Shown one piece after another: positions 6,699-12,990 of a stretch of DNA of 38,876 nt (the first letter of the stretch is position 1; every line of letters begins with the position of its first letter). Source of the stretch: Oscillospiraceae bacterium (lineage in GTDB: Bacteria; Bacillota; Clostridia; Oscillospirales; Oscillospiraceae); assembly GCA_022793095.1 (NCBI GenBank), contig JAAWCD010000032.1, forward strand, positions 1 to 38,876, read 5' to 3'. The position numbers and the translations under genes are program-made. The notes beneath the pieces were generated by a model. The model worked only from the letters and a program-made list of their open reading frames with translations, was not told where the DNA came from and searched no databases.

Positions 6699-7430
6699 TT
6701 ATTTATAACTCTCCCCATTGCAGCCGTTTGCGCACACTTCCCTGCAACCACCGCCACAACCACTTGAGCATGCACCTCCACAACTGGTGCATTCATCAGC
6801 GCAGCCGCTGCCGCAGCCAGAACAGCCATAGCAATCTCCGTAGCAATCATCGGCGCAACCACTGCCACAGCCTGAGCAGCCCGTTTTACAGCCTCCAGAG
6901 CATGTATCCGCACAGCCGCTGCCACAACCGGAACATTCTGTCTTGCAGCCTCCGGTGCATGTATCCGCACAGCCGCTTCCGCAACTGCTGCATCCGGTTT
7001 TGCACGTTCCAGTACAATCGGTTTTACAAGAGGCGCTGCACCCGCTGCACCCGTTGCATCCGGTATAGCATCCCGTTTGACAACTGGAATAACATGTGCC
7101 GGTGCATCCGCTGGCGCAATCCGTCGCGCTGCGGTCGGTGATGCTGCGGGTTGCCCAGGCGTTGATCTTGGCCTCCATGGCGGCTTGCCCTGATTCGGTC
7201 AGAGTACCAGGATAAGACGGCAGGCCGGCCCCGTTCACTGCCCGCATGGGGGTCAGGTTTTTGCTGAGATGTTCGCCCTTTACAGGGCCAAGGCTTGCCG
7301 GTGCTGTACTGAAATCGTAGGCGGTACCTCCGTAAGAGGCAACGGAGCCATTATACCGCCGCCGGTTCATCTCTGCCTTGACTTTTGCCTTCAGATTGGT
7401 TACATCTGTGCTTAAAAGCTTTCGAGCCAT
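6699..7430 (-). CDS. CXXX-repeat cysteine-rich protein, probable radical SAM substrate
   Basis: Encodes 243 residues. The ATG at 7430 is six bases after GGGAGG; a GTG two codons upstream is too close to that site. Residues 1-104 have no cysteine and start with a basic helix (MARKLLSTDVTNLKAKVKAE), a plausible leader or recognition region. Residues 105-237 hold 36 cysteines in about 133 residues, spaced C-X3-C with a C-X2-C step at intervals. Fillers are Gly, Ser, Thr, Asp and Lys. From the eighth cysteine the order CX3CX3CX3CX3CX2 recurs with a 19-residue period (57 bases in DNA), for example CGSGCADTCTGGCKTEC. There is no signal peptide. It heads the block with two radical SAM enzymes, so it is the likely modification target. 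Metal-binding or disulfide-rich structural protein is the alternative. Confidence 0.8.
   Translation of the reverse strand: MARKLLSTDVTNLKAKVKAEMNRRRYNGSVASYGGTAYDFSTAPASLGPVKGEHLSKNLTPMRAVNGAGLPSYPGTLTESGQAAMEAKINAWATRSITDRSATDCASGCTGTCYSSCQTGCYTGCNGCSGCSASCKTDCTGTCKTGCSSCGSGCADTCTGGCKTECSGCGSGCADTCSGGCKTGCSGCGSGCADDCYGDCYGCSGCGSGCADECTSCGGACSSGCGGGCREVCANGCNGESYK
6870..7040 (-). repeat. 57-bp tandem coding repeats in the cysteine-rich gene
   Basis: Units start at cysteines 8, 13 and 18 of the protein, each 19 residues apart. At DNA level the similarity is clearest in the last two: CAGCCTCC...GCATGTATCCGCACAGCCGCT is present at 6889 and again at 6946, exactly 57 bases apart. A following unit is one residue shorter. 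This is a coding tandem repeat that can expand or contract, not a CRISPR. Confidence 0.75.
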
Positions 7431-7444
7431 ATCCACCCTCCCTT

Positions 7445-8137
7445 CTACAATCGGACCACTTTGGCCAGGACAAAGCCAATTTCATCGGATTTTTTCTCCT
7501 CAAGCGCCTGAGCCACAATCGCGCCGCGAGGAGGATTTTCTGTCGCCGTCATGACCGCGCCTGGAACAGAGCTGCCAACCAGGAAATCGCCTGCCCTGAC
7601 CTGTCCAACCGCCTTCACCGGGACTCGGCCTGTCAGTGCAATAGGGATTCCTTCTCCGCCGATTACACCGGCTGGGGCGGTGGAAACGATACCCAAAACG
7701 CATGTGTTCTCAGCGATATCGTTGACGCGGTATCCGCTTGCCCCAATCGCGATCAGGTCTCCAGGCGCACATTCTGCATCCACGGGATAAGCTTCCGCAT
7801 AGTCCGCATTATCACTGTAGTACATCCCGTACACTCTGGCTGCCCGAAAATATCCGTTATAACGGATTGGGCTGGTCCCGGACGGCGTGGTTGTTCCTGT
7901 ATCCCAGTTGGTATTCAACAGGTAGTTGCTGTGGGAATGGCTGCTGGCCGCAGCCCCGATCTGCGCCGGCGTGACATTGTGTGGATTGAACGCTCCCGTG
8001 TGGCTGCTCAGTGCCTGCTGCAGCGCTTCCGCCGATCCACCGGCGCTCTGAGCAGCGGAGGCCGCATTTTCCGCAATGGTCTTTACCTTTGCGAGCTCCA
8101 CACCAGACACGCCGGGGACATTGACGCTCCCCTTCAT
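7445..8137 (-). CDS. tail fibre/appendage protein with peptidase G2-like C-terminal domain
   Basis: Encodes 230 residues; GGGAGG precedes the ATG at 8137. The N-terminal third is helical and Ala/Ser-rich (KTIAENAASAAQSAGGSAEAL). It is followed by HTGAFNPHNVTPAQIGAA and HSHSN, phrases common in phage tail fibres. The C-terminal half (NADYAEAYPVDAECAPGDL through ALTGRVPVKAVGQVRAGDFLV) resembles the peptidase G2 or intramolecular-chaperone type domain at the ends of phage fibres and spikes. It probably forms or matures a host-facing appendage. It lies between the inserted toxin-antitoxin cassette and the cysteine-rich gene, whose start follows 14 bases after its stop, so both are likely made together late in infection. 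Confidence 0.7.
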   Translation of the reverse strand: MKGSVNVPGVSGVELAKVKTIAENAASAAQSAGGSAEALQQALSSHTGAFNPHNVTPAQIGAAASSHSHSNYLLNTNWDTGTTTPSGTSPIRYNGYFRAARVYGMYYSDNADYAEAYPVDAECAPGDLIAIGASGYRVNDIAENTCVLGIVSTAPAGVIGGEGIPIALTGRVPVKAVGQVRAGDFLVGSSVPGAVMTATENPPRGAIVAQALEEKKSDEIGFVLAKVVRL

Positions 8138-8308
8138 AAGATGCCTCCCTTCAGTTTTTTCAATTTCGGAGTCTCACACCGTTTTGGCATTATCCATCCC
8201 GACAAGCTCCGAATGTATCAGTAATTCAGATTCGCTCGCGCTTGTGGGTGAATACATTTTTTCGTACAGTCTCTGTCACCGCCTTTTCTTTTGGAAATTT
8301 CATCGCTC

Positions 8309-8337
8309 TTGACTATATATCAAAATTTTGATATAAT
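8309..8337 (+). promoter_or_regulatory. sigma-A-type promoter of the toxin-antitoxin cassette
   Basis: TTGACT at 8309-8314 and TATAAT at 8332-8337 are separated by exactly 17 bases, a near-consensus housekeeping promoter. It points to the antitoxin start at 8369, which follows about 32 bases after the -10 box. It is the clearest promoter in the window and makes the cassette independent of the leftward late transcript. Confidence 0.85.
8316..8335. promoter_or_regulatory. 20-bp palindromic operator inside the promoter
   Basis: The sequence centred on AAAATTTT at 8322-8329 is a perfect 20-base palindrome that fills the spacer between the -35 and -10 boxes and runs into the -10. Phd/YefM-type antitoxins normally repress their own operon through such sites, so this is the expected autoregulatory operator. 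That this antitoxin binds here is inference. Confidence 0.7.
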
Positions 8338-8368
8338 ATTGATACAGACCTAAAGGGAGGAATATGTC

Positions 8369-8641
8369 ATGCCGAACATCAAGCCAAGCTCTGCACTTCG
8401 TAACAACTACAATGAAATATCCGCCTTCTGCCATCAATACGGGGAGCCAGTCTACATTACCAAAAATGGTGCGGGGGACCTCGCCGTCCTGAGTATTGAG
8501 GCTTATGAGCGTCTTGCCGGAAGACACGAGCTGTATACCCTTCTGGAACACGGTCTGGAGGATGTCCGGGCTGGCCGGGGAGAACCGGCGGAACAGGTGT
8601 TTGACAAAATGACGGAGGACCTGGAGTGTGGAATATTATAA
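8369..8641 (+). CDS. type II antitoxin, Phd/YefM family
   Basis: Encodes 90 residues. AAAGGGAGG precedes the ATG at 8369. The N-terminal half has the Phd/YefM DNA-binding pattern: PSSALRNNYNEISAF, then GEPVYITKNGAGDLAVLSIEAYERL. The C-terminal part would wrap around and neutralise the toxin. It overlaps the toxin gene by 14 bases, the usual antitoxin-first order with coupled translation. It is on the plus strand, opposite to all surrounding phage structural genes, and has its own promoter and palindromic operator upstream. Confidence 0.9.
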   Translation: MPNIKPSSALRNNYNEISAFCHQYGEPVYITKNGAGDLAVLSIEAYERLAGRHELYTLLEHGLEDVRAGRGEPAEQVFDKMTEDLECGIL

Positions 8642-8951
8642 GCTGACGGTATACGAGACGGCGAAGGCGGATATGCGGGACGCCGTGACCTACGTCTCAA
8701 AAACTTTGCGGGAGCCGGAAACCGCCCGTTCCCTTCTTCAACGGTTTCGCGAGACGGTTTTGTCTCTCGCTCTCATGCCGGAACGATTTGGTCTGGTTTC
8801 TGACCGTTACTTGGCCGCTTTGGGATTACGAATGGCACCGGTCGGAAACTACCTGATTTTCTATACCGTGGATATCAGCACCCGTCGAGTTGATGTTGTT
8901 CGGGTTCTCTATGGAAGGCGTGACTGGATGCAGATTTTAAAAGATCAATGA
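8628..8951 (+). CDS. type II toxin, RelE/ParE family
   Basis: Encodes 107 residues with a GTG start at 8628; GGAGGAC sits about eight bases upstream within the antitoxin gene. The sequence follows the RelE/ParE pattern: an N-terminal YKLTVYETAKADMRDAVTYV strand-helix, a helical PETARSLLQRFRETVLSL segment, and a C-terminal VGNYLIFYTVDISTRRVDVV strand pair ending in RVLYGRRDW. Family members either cut mRNA on the ribosome or inhibit gyrase; the sequence does not settle which. Paired with the Phd/YefM antitoxin, it would act in plasmid- or prophage-type maintenance or in phage competition. Confidence 0.88.
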   Translation: MEYYKLTVYETAKADMRDAVTYVSKTLREPETARSLLQRFRETVLSLALMPERFGLVSDRYLAALGLRMAPVGNYLIFYTVDISTRRVDVVRVLYGRRDWMQILKDQ

Positions 8952-9178
8952 CATCGTTTTCCTCAAATATCATCCCCAGACAGGCCCAGCTCGGGGCAAA
9001 CGATATTCTCAGTTTGGTTGATGTGGACTTCGACGCATACCGGCGGGCGAATGACATGCGTACCGTGCGGAAAAACGTTACTCTGCCCAACTATTTGAAC
9101 GAACTGGCTGTAAAGGCCGGAGTCAACTTCTCCCAAGTCCTGCAAGAAGGATTGAAGCAGCGTCTCGGCGTACAGTGA
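8948..9178 (+). CDS. short HicB-like C-terminal (ribbon-helix-helix) protein, possibly a remnant
   Basis: Encodes 76 residues. The ATG at 8948 overlaps the toxin stop (ATGA), so it is the third gene of the cassette. Residues about 23-75 (SLVDVDFDAYRRANDMRTVRKNVTLPNYLNELAVKAGVNFSQVLQEGLKQRLG, seen in pieces) match the C-terminal DNA-binding tail of Firmicute HicB antitoxins. The usual N-terminal HicB toxin-binding domain of about 60-70 residues is missing, and no HicA toxin gene is nearby. It could be a stand-alone regulator of the operon or the tail of a HicB gene captured beside another toxin-antitoxin pair. Confidence 0.65.
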   Translation: MTSFSSNIIPRQAQLGANDILSLVDVDFDAYRRANDMRTVRKNVTLPNYLNELAVKAGVNFSQVLQEGLKQRLGVQ

Positions 9179-9187
9179 CCTGTCCCG

Positions 9188-9210
9188 CCGCCCCATTTGG
9201 GGCGGTTTTT
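9188..9210 (+). terminator. rho-independent terminator of the toxin-antitoxin cassette
   Basis: CCGCCCC (9188-9194), a four-base loop and GGGGCGG (9199-9205) are followed by TTTTT (9206-9210), ten bases after the last cassette stop. On the minus strand there is no T-run behind the stem, so leftward late transcription should pass through. Confidence 0.85.
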
Positions 9211-9281
9211 GTTATGCCGCCAGGCCAGGGGTGGTGGAACGGGCACCGCATTTTCTTCTGTTCGTTCATGGTTCCTCCTCC

Positions 9282-10238
9282 TTATACTTCTGGGCCAGCG
9301 ACAAACGGAGTTGATGTTGCACTCTTATAGAATTTGTTATTTACAAGATCGTATAGACCCGCTACACCGCTTGAATCAATGCCTGGAACAAAATCGTAAA
9401 GAAGTGCATCGTATCTGGAAAATATTTTCATGTGCTTTAATTTCATGTTGATTTGGTATTTGGCTTCCATTCTTCCGGCAATACCATAATCCTGTGCAAA
9501 AGCGTACCATGTTTTGCTTGTAGTCGGGTTCGTTAGCGTTGCTGTGTAGTCTGTCCCGTTAACGCGGAATTGTCCGTTTACAAAATCAGCGAAAATATCA
9601 ACATCATTTGAATCAATTGGAACAATAAGCTCTTGTCCGGAAGCATTGGGGCTTCTTTTAGCACGATGAAATCGAATTTGATTTGCTGTCGTCGATGAAT
9701 AATGCTGAATGCCGAATATTGAATGCCCGTTGGAAGTTGAATAATCTCCATATCCTAAAAGCCATCCAGAAGAATTCATGTAAGCGGACAAATCAACCTT
9801 CGATAGATATGATGATACTGGTAATGCAATGTACTGATTACTTCCGCTTTCAATATATTTGACCTCGGTATACCCCTCAGGAAGTATGGATTCTGCGAAT
9901 GAGAACGCAACTTCATAGCCACTTTTAACTTCTACTGTTTTAGGTCCCCGTACCGCATCCCCGAGCTGTGCGTTTATTGTCCATTCACCTGGTTTTTCCA
10001 AAAGAAGAATCGCTTGCTGGTCTGCGCCAGTAGTTCCGGTAACGATTTCCTCACCGTTTGTAGCTGTGATAACGGCGCCCTCTTCCGCTGATGCTATAAG
10101 AGGGACCGCGAATTCGCTTTTGCCTTTCAGGGCTAATATCCGGCTTGCGAAGTCGTTGGCCGGAATTGGAGCGCTGCTTCCTTCTTTTGCTCGTATTGCG
10201 TCGGCAATTGCCGCCAGCTTGATTTCCTGAGTGCTCAA
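9282..10238 (-). CDS. tail fibre/adhesin with LamG-like C-terminal domain
   Basis: Encodes 318 residues if started at TTG 10238, which has GGGAGG seven bases upstream and overlaps the preceding TGA (TTGA); no better-placed ATG exists. The N-terminus STQEIKLAAIADAIRAKEG through PIPANDFASRILALKG is a module common on Clostridia phage tail proteins. Residues about 115-318 start with ILPEGYTEVKYIESGSNQYI, a phrase typical of LamG/concanavalin-like carbohydrate-binding domains. The rest is strand-rich. It probably binds the host surface as a fibre tip. Base composition is visibly more AT-rich than in the head genes, as expected for an exchanged receptor-binding module. Confidence 0.65.
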   Translation of the reverse strand: MSTQEIKLAAIADAIRAKEGSSAPIPANDFASRILALKGKSEFAVPLIASAEEGAVITATNGEEIVTGTTGADQQAILLLEKPGEWTINAQLGDAVRGPKTVEVKSGYEVAFSFAESILPEGYTEVKYIESGSNQYIALPVSSYLSKVDLSAYMNSSGWLLGYGDYSTSNGHSIFGIQHYSSTTANQIRFHRAKRSPNASGQELIVPIDSNDVDIFADFVNGQFRVNGTDYTATLTNPTTSKTWYAFAQDYGIAGRMEAKYQINMKLKHMKIFSRYDALLYDFVPGIDSSGVAGLYDLVNNKFYKSATSTPFVAGPEV

Positions 10239-10512
10239 TAGCTCGCCTCCCAACTGTCCAGAATAGCCTCTTGTATGGCAGAGTTGACTTGCTCCTTCGT
10301 GGCTGCCCCCACCATTTCTGCATGGTGATGACATGGGGGCCTGGACCGAATTTTTCAGCAAGTTCTATTTCGCCGCCGCCCGAAATGCTAACAGTATTGC
10401 TTCCCAGCTCTTCGATTGCGGTAGCTGCCGCCTCTGCTACCTGTATGGTCAGGTGCTTTGCCTCGATAGCCGCAACTTTCAGATGATCCAAATTCATAAG
10501 TTTATTTTTCAT
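10235..10512 (-). pseudogene. small tail protein gene broken by a one-base frameshift
   Basis: From the ATG at 10512 the frame reads MKNKLMNLDHLKVAAIEAKH... to HVITMQK at about 10315. It then runs on into a basic, low-quality sequence. Adding one A in the AAA run there restores a sensible continuation, MVGAATKEQVNSAIQEAIL... ending at TGA 10235-10237, which overlaps the TTG start of the next gene. The repaired product would be about 92 residues. The first 35 residues closely match the N-terminus of the fibre at 10738-11937. The start codon overlaps the stop of the fibre remnant upstream (ATGA). A sequencing error in the short A-run is possible; programmed slippage seems less likely because no good slippery heptamer is present. 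Confidence 0.6.
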
Positions 10513-10754
10513 GTTACCACCCCACCAAACAGTCCCAATTGTGTAACCTGTCCACTATCAGCGCTATAAGCAGCTTTAGTGGTGCAATGGCTGCCACTGC
10601 CAGCCCATTGTAACGAACTTCCCACCACCATAGTCAACACTGCCCACTTACTTGATGAAGAAATCGTACTTTTTCACCAATCGACTCCGGCAGCATATGG
10701 AGACTCAGGAAATCCCGCAACAAGGTTTCTGTCTCCATTAAATTCGGGACCGAA
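10509..10754 (-). pseudogene. displaced C-terminal remnant of a tail fibre
   Basis: This frame reads FGPEFNGDRNLVAGFPESPY...VDW, then a single internal TGA (10674-10676), then KSTISSSSKWAVLTMVVG...LGLFGGVVT and a stop at 10509-10511. The 80 sense codons look like the strand-rich, Gly/Ser-rich end of a phage fibre and have no start or ribosome binding site of their own. The frame begins inside the last codons of the intact fibre gene (10738-11937) but in a different frame. Its stop overlaps the next gene's ATG, as expected if it was once the end of the resident fibre gene. A newer C-terminal module seems to have replaced the upstream part. Confidence 0.65.
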
Positions 10755-11937
10755 TCAAAGCATTTAAGATATCATCCAGAGTGTTTATATATGCTCCCTC
10801 ATCAGAAAAATGTGCGTCCATTTCTTCCTTTGATGGCTCATTTCCTGCGCCAAATTCTTCTGTTAGGTCGTAAAGGATAATATTTTTTTCTATGGTACAT
10901 GGTCCATCTGAATCTATCAAAATCCAGAGATTTCCGGTAGATACATAGGGAAATCTATAGGAGAAAGGAGAAGATCTTTCTGAACCTATAGACTGTGCTA
11001 TCACTTCGGTATCCCCGTTTCCGAAGGTTACAGATATGATGGAATTTGCTGTAAAATCAACTGTTGTAGCATATAAGCGAAGATAATAGATATGTCCGAA
11101 AAAGATTCCTTCAACATCTTTAATCGCACTGCCTCTATAATTATTTCCCTCACTGGTATAGGCTGCATCTAAAAAACCATCTCTGTCAACATATGCACCT
11201 TCTGATAAGGCCCACCCATCGGAAAATACATTGCCTTGAAGGATATTAAATGGCGCAGATAGTCCAGCTGCCTTTGAGATTTCATCGCTCGCGATAATGT
11301 TTTTTGTTGTATAGGTGTCGATTTTTTGGGCAAGTTTCATCGCATTCTGCGCGATATTATTTACCTGATACACTGCATAAGGCGTCGACGCAACAGAAGT
11401 GCTTATACTGCCGGTATCGTTGCTCAGCTTTGTCAAACCGTAGTTTGTCAAGGTAGCAATGGTGCCGTTTTCTATAACCCAATTTGTCCCATCGTAAATC
11501 AGCAGAACCACGGCTCCGGCAGTCCACATATAGGCCATGTTACCAGTTGAGCCGTACTTTTTAATAGGTTTTGCTCCGGTCCCATTTACGTTCAGCGTAG
11601 GGCTGTTTGTTGTGTTGACATAGGTGAACTTTACCGCTACCGTTGAGCCTGTCTTGAGGACGAATCCATCGCATATGGCAACCTTTGCTGTCGTGCCCGA
11701 CGCCGTAGTACAGGTGGCGTAACGTGGGCCGCCATCTTTTGGAGCTTCCTGCGGCACAGCATTTCCATCCGCATCGAAGCCCACCACTTGGCCATTGTTG
11801 CCGGTGATCTTATCCTGCTTGCTTCTTTCCAGCTCTTCGGTTGCCGCAGCTGCGGCAGCTGCTACCTGAGCGGTCAAGCTCTTCGCCTTGATGGATGCAG
11901 CCTTCAAATGGTCCAAGTTTGTAAGGTTATTGCTCAT
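10738..11937 (-). CDS. tail fibre protein
   Basis: Encodes 399 residues. The ATG at 11937 follows GAGGTGAAAGAT; an in-frame extension to 12012 is not supported. The first 45 residues (NLTNLDHLKAASIKAKSLTA..., then ATEELERSKQDKITG) form a helical attachment module that is repeated in the broken gene at 10235-10512. Residues about 60-220 are a strand- and Thr/Gly/Asn-rich shaft (VKFTYVNTTNSPTLNVNGTG). The C-terminal part contains DLTEEFGAGNEPSKEEMD, a phrase common at the ends of jelly-roll carbohydrate-binding domains in Firmicute phage fibres. It probably trimerises and contacts host cell-wall sugars. The stop at 10738 precedes an out-of-frame remnant of another fibre end. Confidence 0.7.
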   Translation of the reverse strand: MSNNLTNLDHLKAASIKAKSLTAQVAAAAAAATEELERSKQDKITGNNGQVVGFDADGNAVPQEAPKDGGPRYATCTTASGTTAKVAICDGFVLKTGSTVAVKFTYVNTTNSPTLNVNGTGAKPIKKYGSTGNMAYMWTAGAVVLLIYDGTNWVIENGTIATLTNYGLTKLSNDTGSISTSVASTPYAVYQVNNIAQNAMKLAQKIDTYTTKNIIASDEISKAAGLSAPFNILQGNVFSDGWALSEGAYVDRDGFLDAAYTSEGNNYRGSAIKDVEGIFFGHIYYLRLYATTVDFTANSIISVTFGNGDTEVIAQSIGSERSSPFSYRFPYVSTGNLWILIDSDGPCTIEKNIILYDLTEEFGAGNEPSKEEMDAHFSDEGAYINTLDDILNALIRSRI

Positions 11938-11957
11938 ATCTTTCACCTCGACATGGC

Positions 11958-11986
11958 CGGAAGGAGTGGAAAAACCACTCCTTCCG
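11958..11986. repeat. perfect 12-bp-arm hairpin upstream of the fibre gene
   Basis: CGGAAGGAGTGG (11958-11969) and its exact complement (11975-11986) flank a five-base A loop (T loop on the minus strand). It lies between the stop of the preceding tail gene (12034) and the fibre start (11937). There is no T-run on the transcribed minus strand, so it is more likely an mRNA-processing or partial-termination stem or a recombination boundary than a full terminator. Confidence 0.55.
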
Positions 11987-12033
11987 ACATTTTTGCAGAG
12001 CGTACCCAGCACAGCTGGGAGCCTGTCCGAAAC

Positions 12034-12648
12034 TTATTCGGCCGGTGCTCCGAACACTTCTGCCAGCATCTCCGTCACCTCGGTGTCGGCGGCGACAGAA
12101 AACAGCTCGACATCGGTGTCGTTGACCTTGATGGTGCCGCTGCCGGCAGTTGCCTCCACTTTGGTGGCGCCCGCAGCGATGCCAGCCAGCTTGGTCTTGT
12201 CCTCGGTAACATAATCCTCGGTGGACAGCCCCTTACCGTCTTCTTTCGCCTGATAGCCGGACAGGTCCACAAAACCGGCCAGCACATCGTACTTGTAGTC
12301 CTCGCCCGCTTTGACCACGGCCACGTTGGTGCCGGCAGGATGCTTTTGGCCCGCGCCCTCAACGAAGCTGTCGGTGGTAGTGAACTTATCGGTCACGTTG
12401 ACCACCAGGCCCCGGTTGGCCTCCGTCAGCTCCGGCAGATTGGCAAAAGCCACGCTGCCGCCGGCTCTGTAGGTGCTGGCAACCTTGGCATTGATGGCGG
12501 CAGCAACCTGCTCGCCTGTTTGGTACCCGGCGTCGTTGGTCAGATCAGAGATCTTGACGGGCACGTCCGCCTTGCAGGCGTACTTTTCCTTCATCTGCGT
12601 GGCAAAGGTATCCAGATTGTCCAGAGAAATGTGCTTGATTGTGCTCAT
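12034..12648 (-). CDS. tail fibre-type protein
   Basis: Encodes 204 residues. The ATG at 12648 is placed by GGGAGAG seven bases upstream, inside a slightly longer frame that begins at 12663. The N-terminus (STIKHISLDNLDTFATQMKEKY) is a helical module often seen on Clostridia phage tail proteins. It is followed by KISDLTNDAGYQTGEQVAAAI and then a repetitive strand-rich part with TYRAGGSVAFANLPEL and GLVVNVTDKFTT. The end has DTEVTEMLAEVFG, a phrase shared in spirit with the small protein at 12743-12952 (FATEEEVLALFAG). Likely a fibre or fibre-base component that assembles on the baseplate; the receptor, if any, is unknown. Confidence 0.6.
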   Translation of the reverse strand: MSTIKHISLDNLDTFATQMKEKYACKADVPVKISDLTNDAGYQTGEQVAAAINAKVASTYRAGGSVAFANLPELTEANRGLVVNVTDKFTTTDSFVEGAGQKHPAGTNVAVVKAGEDYKYDVLAGFVDLSGYQAKEDGKGLSTEDYVTEDKTKLAGIAAGATKVEATAGSGTIKVNDTDVELFSVAADTEVTEMLAEVFGAPAE

Positions 12649-12692
12649 AAGTTTCTCTCCCATTCAGTAAATTTACCGGAAAATTGATCATA

Positions 12693-12722
12693 ATGGCGCG
12701 GCTCCCGGCAATACCGCGCCAT
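12693..12722. repeat. perfect 9-bp-arm hairpin between tail genes
   Basis: ATGGCGCGG at 12693-12701 and its complement at 12714-12722 with a 12-base loop. It sits in the 94-base gap between the small tail protein (stop 12743) and the next fibre gene. No T-run follows on the minus strand. A transcript-processing or attenuating role is possible. Confidence 0.5.
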
Positions 12723-12742
12723 GCTCAGCTGTCCAGCGTAGG

Positions 12743-12952
12743 TCAGACGTCCTGAACCTCCTGGCCCTCTTCACTGGGCGTGCCGGCGAACAGGGCCAGC
12801 ACCTCTTCCTCGGTGGCGAAAGTGATGCCGGTGACACCAGCGTTTGCGATCTGCTGTGTGACCTGCTCTTTGGTGGGATAGGTCTTCTTGATTTCGTTGA
12901 CCGCCACGCCAAGCTCCTCCAGGCCAATTGCCTTTTTGTTTGTTCCTGCCAT
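12743..12952 (-). CDS. small tail-associated protein
   Basis: Encodes 69 residues; TAGGAGGTATACATC precedes the ATG at 12952. The sequence is helical and polar (KKAIGLEELGVAVNEIKKTYPTKEQVTQQI in pieces), with a C-terminal GITFATEEEVLALFAG segment and an acidic tail. The closing phrase recurs in weaker form at the ends of the neighbouring tail genes (EDVEQLFAG-like in the collar protein, EVTEMLAEVFG in the fibre). This suggests a shared interaction motif. No known family is recognised; by position it is a baseplate or fibre-assembly factor. Confidence 0.55.
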   Translation of the reverse strand: MAGTNKKAIGLEELGVAVNEIKKTYPTKEQVTQQIANAGVTGITFATEEEVLALFAGTPSEEGQEVQDV

Positions 12953-12990
12953 GATGTATACCTCCTAAAAATTTTTATTCCAGGCTGTTG

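Noticed and set aside
6720-7118. Possible CRISPR-like repeat array
   Set aside because: The 57-base repeats are in frame, encode the cysteine lattice and have no unique spacers.
8138-8308. Promoter for the tail/radical SAM block on the minus strand
   Set aside because: No pair of -35 and -10 boxes at acceptable spacing; late read-through transcription is sufficient.
10674-10676. In-frame TGA in the fibre remnant read as selenocysteine or tryptophan
   Set aside because: The frame has no start, the preceding codon is already Trp, and there is no sign of a selenocysteine element; a broken remnant is simpler.
9282-12648. Diversity-generating retroelement in the fibre region
   Set aside because: No reverse transcriptase and no template/variable repeat pair with A-biased differences could be found.
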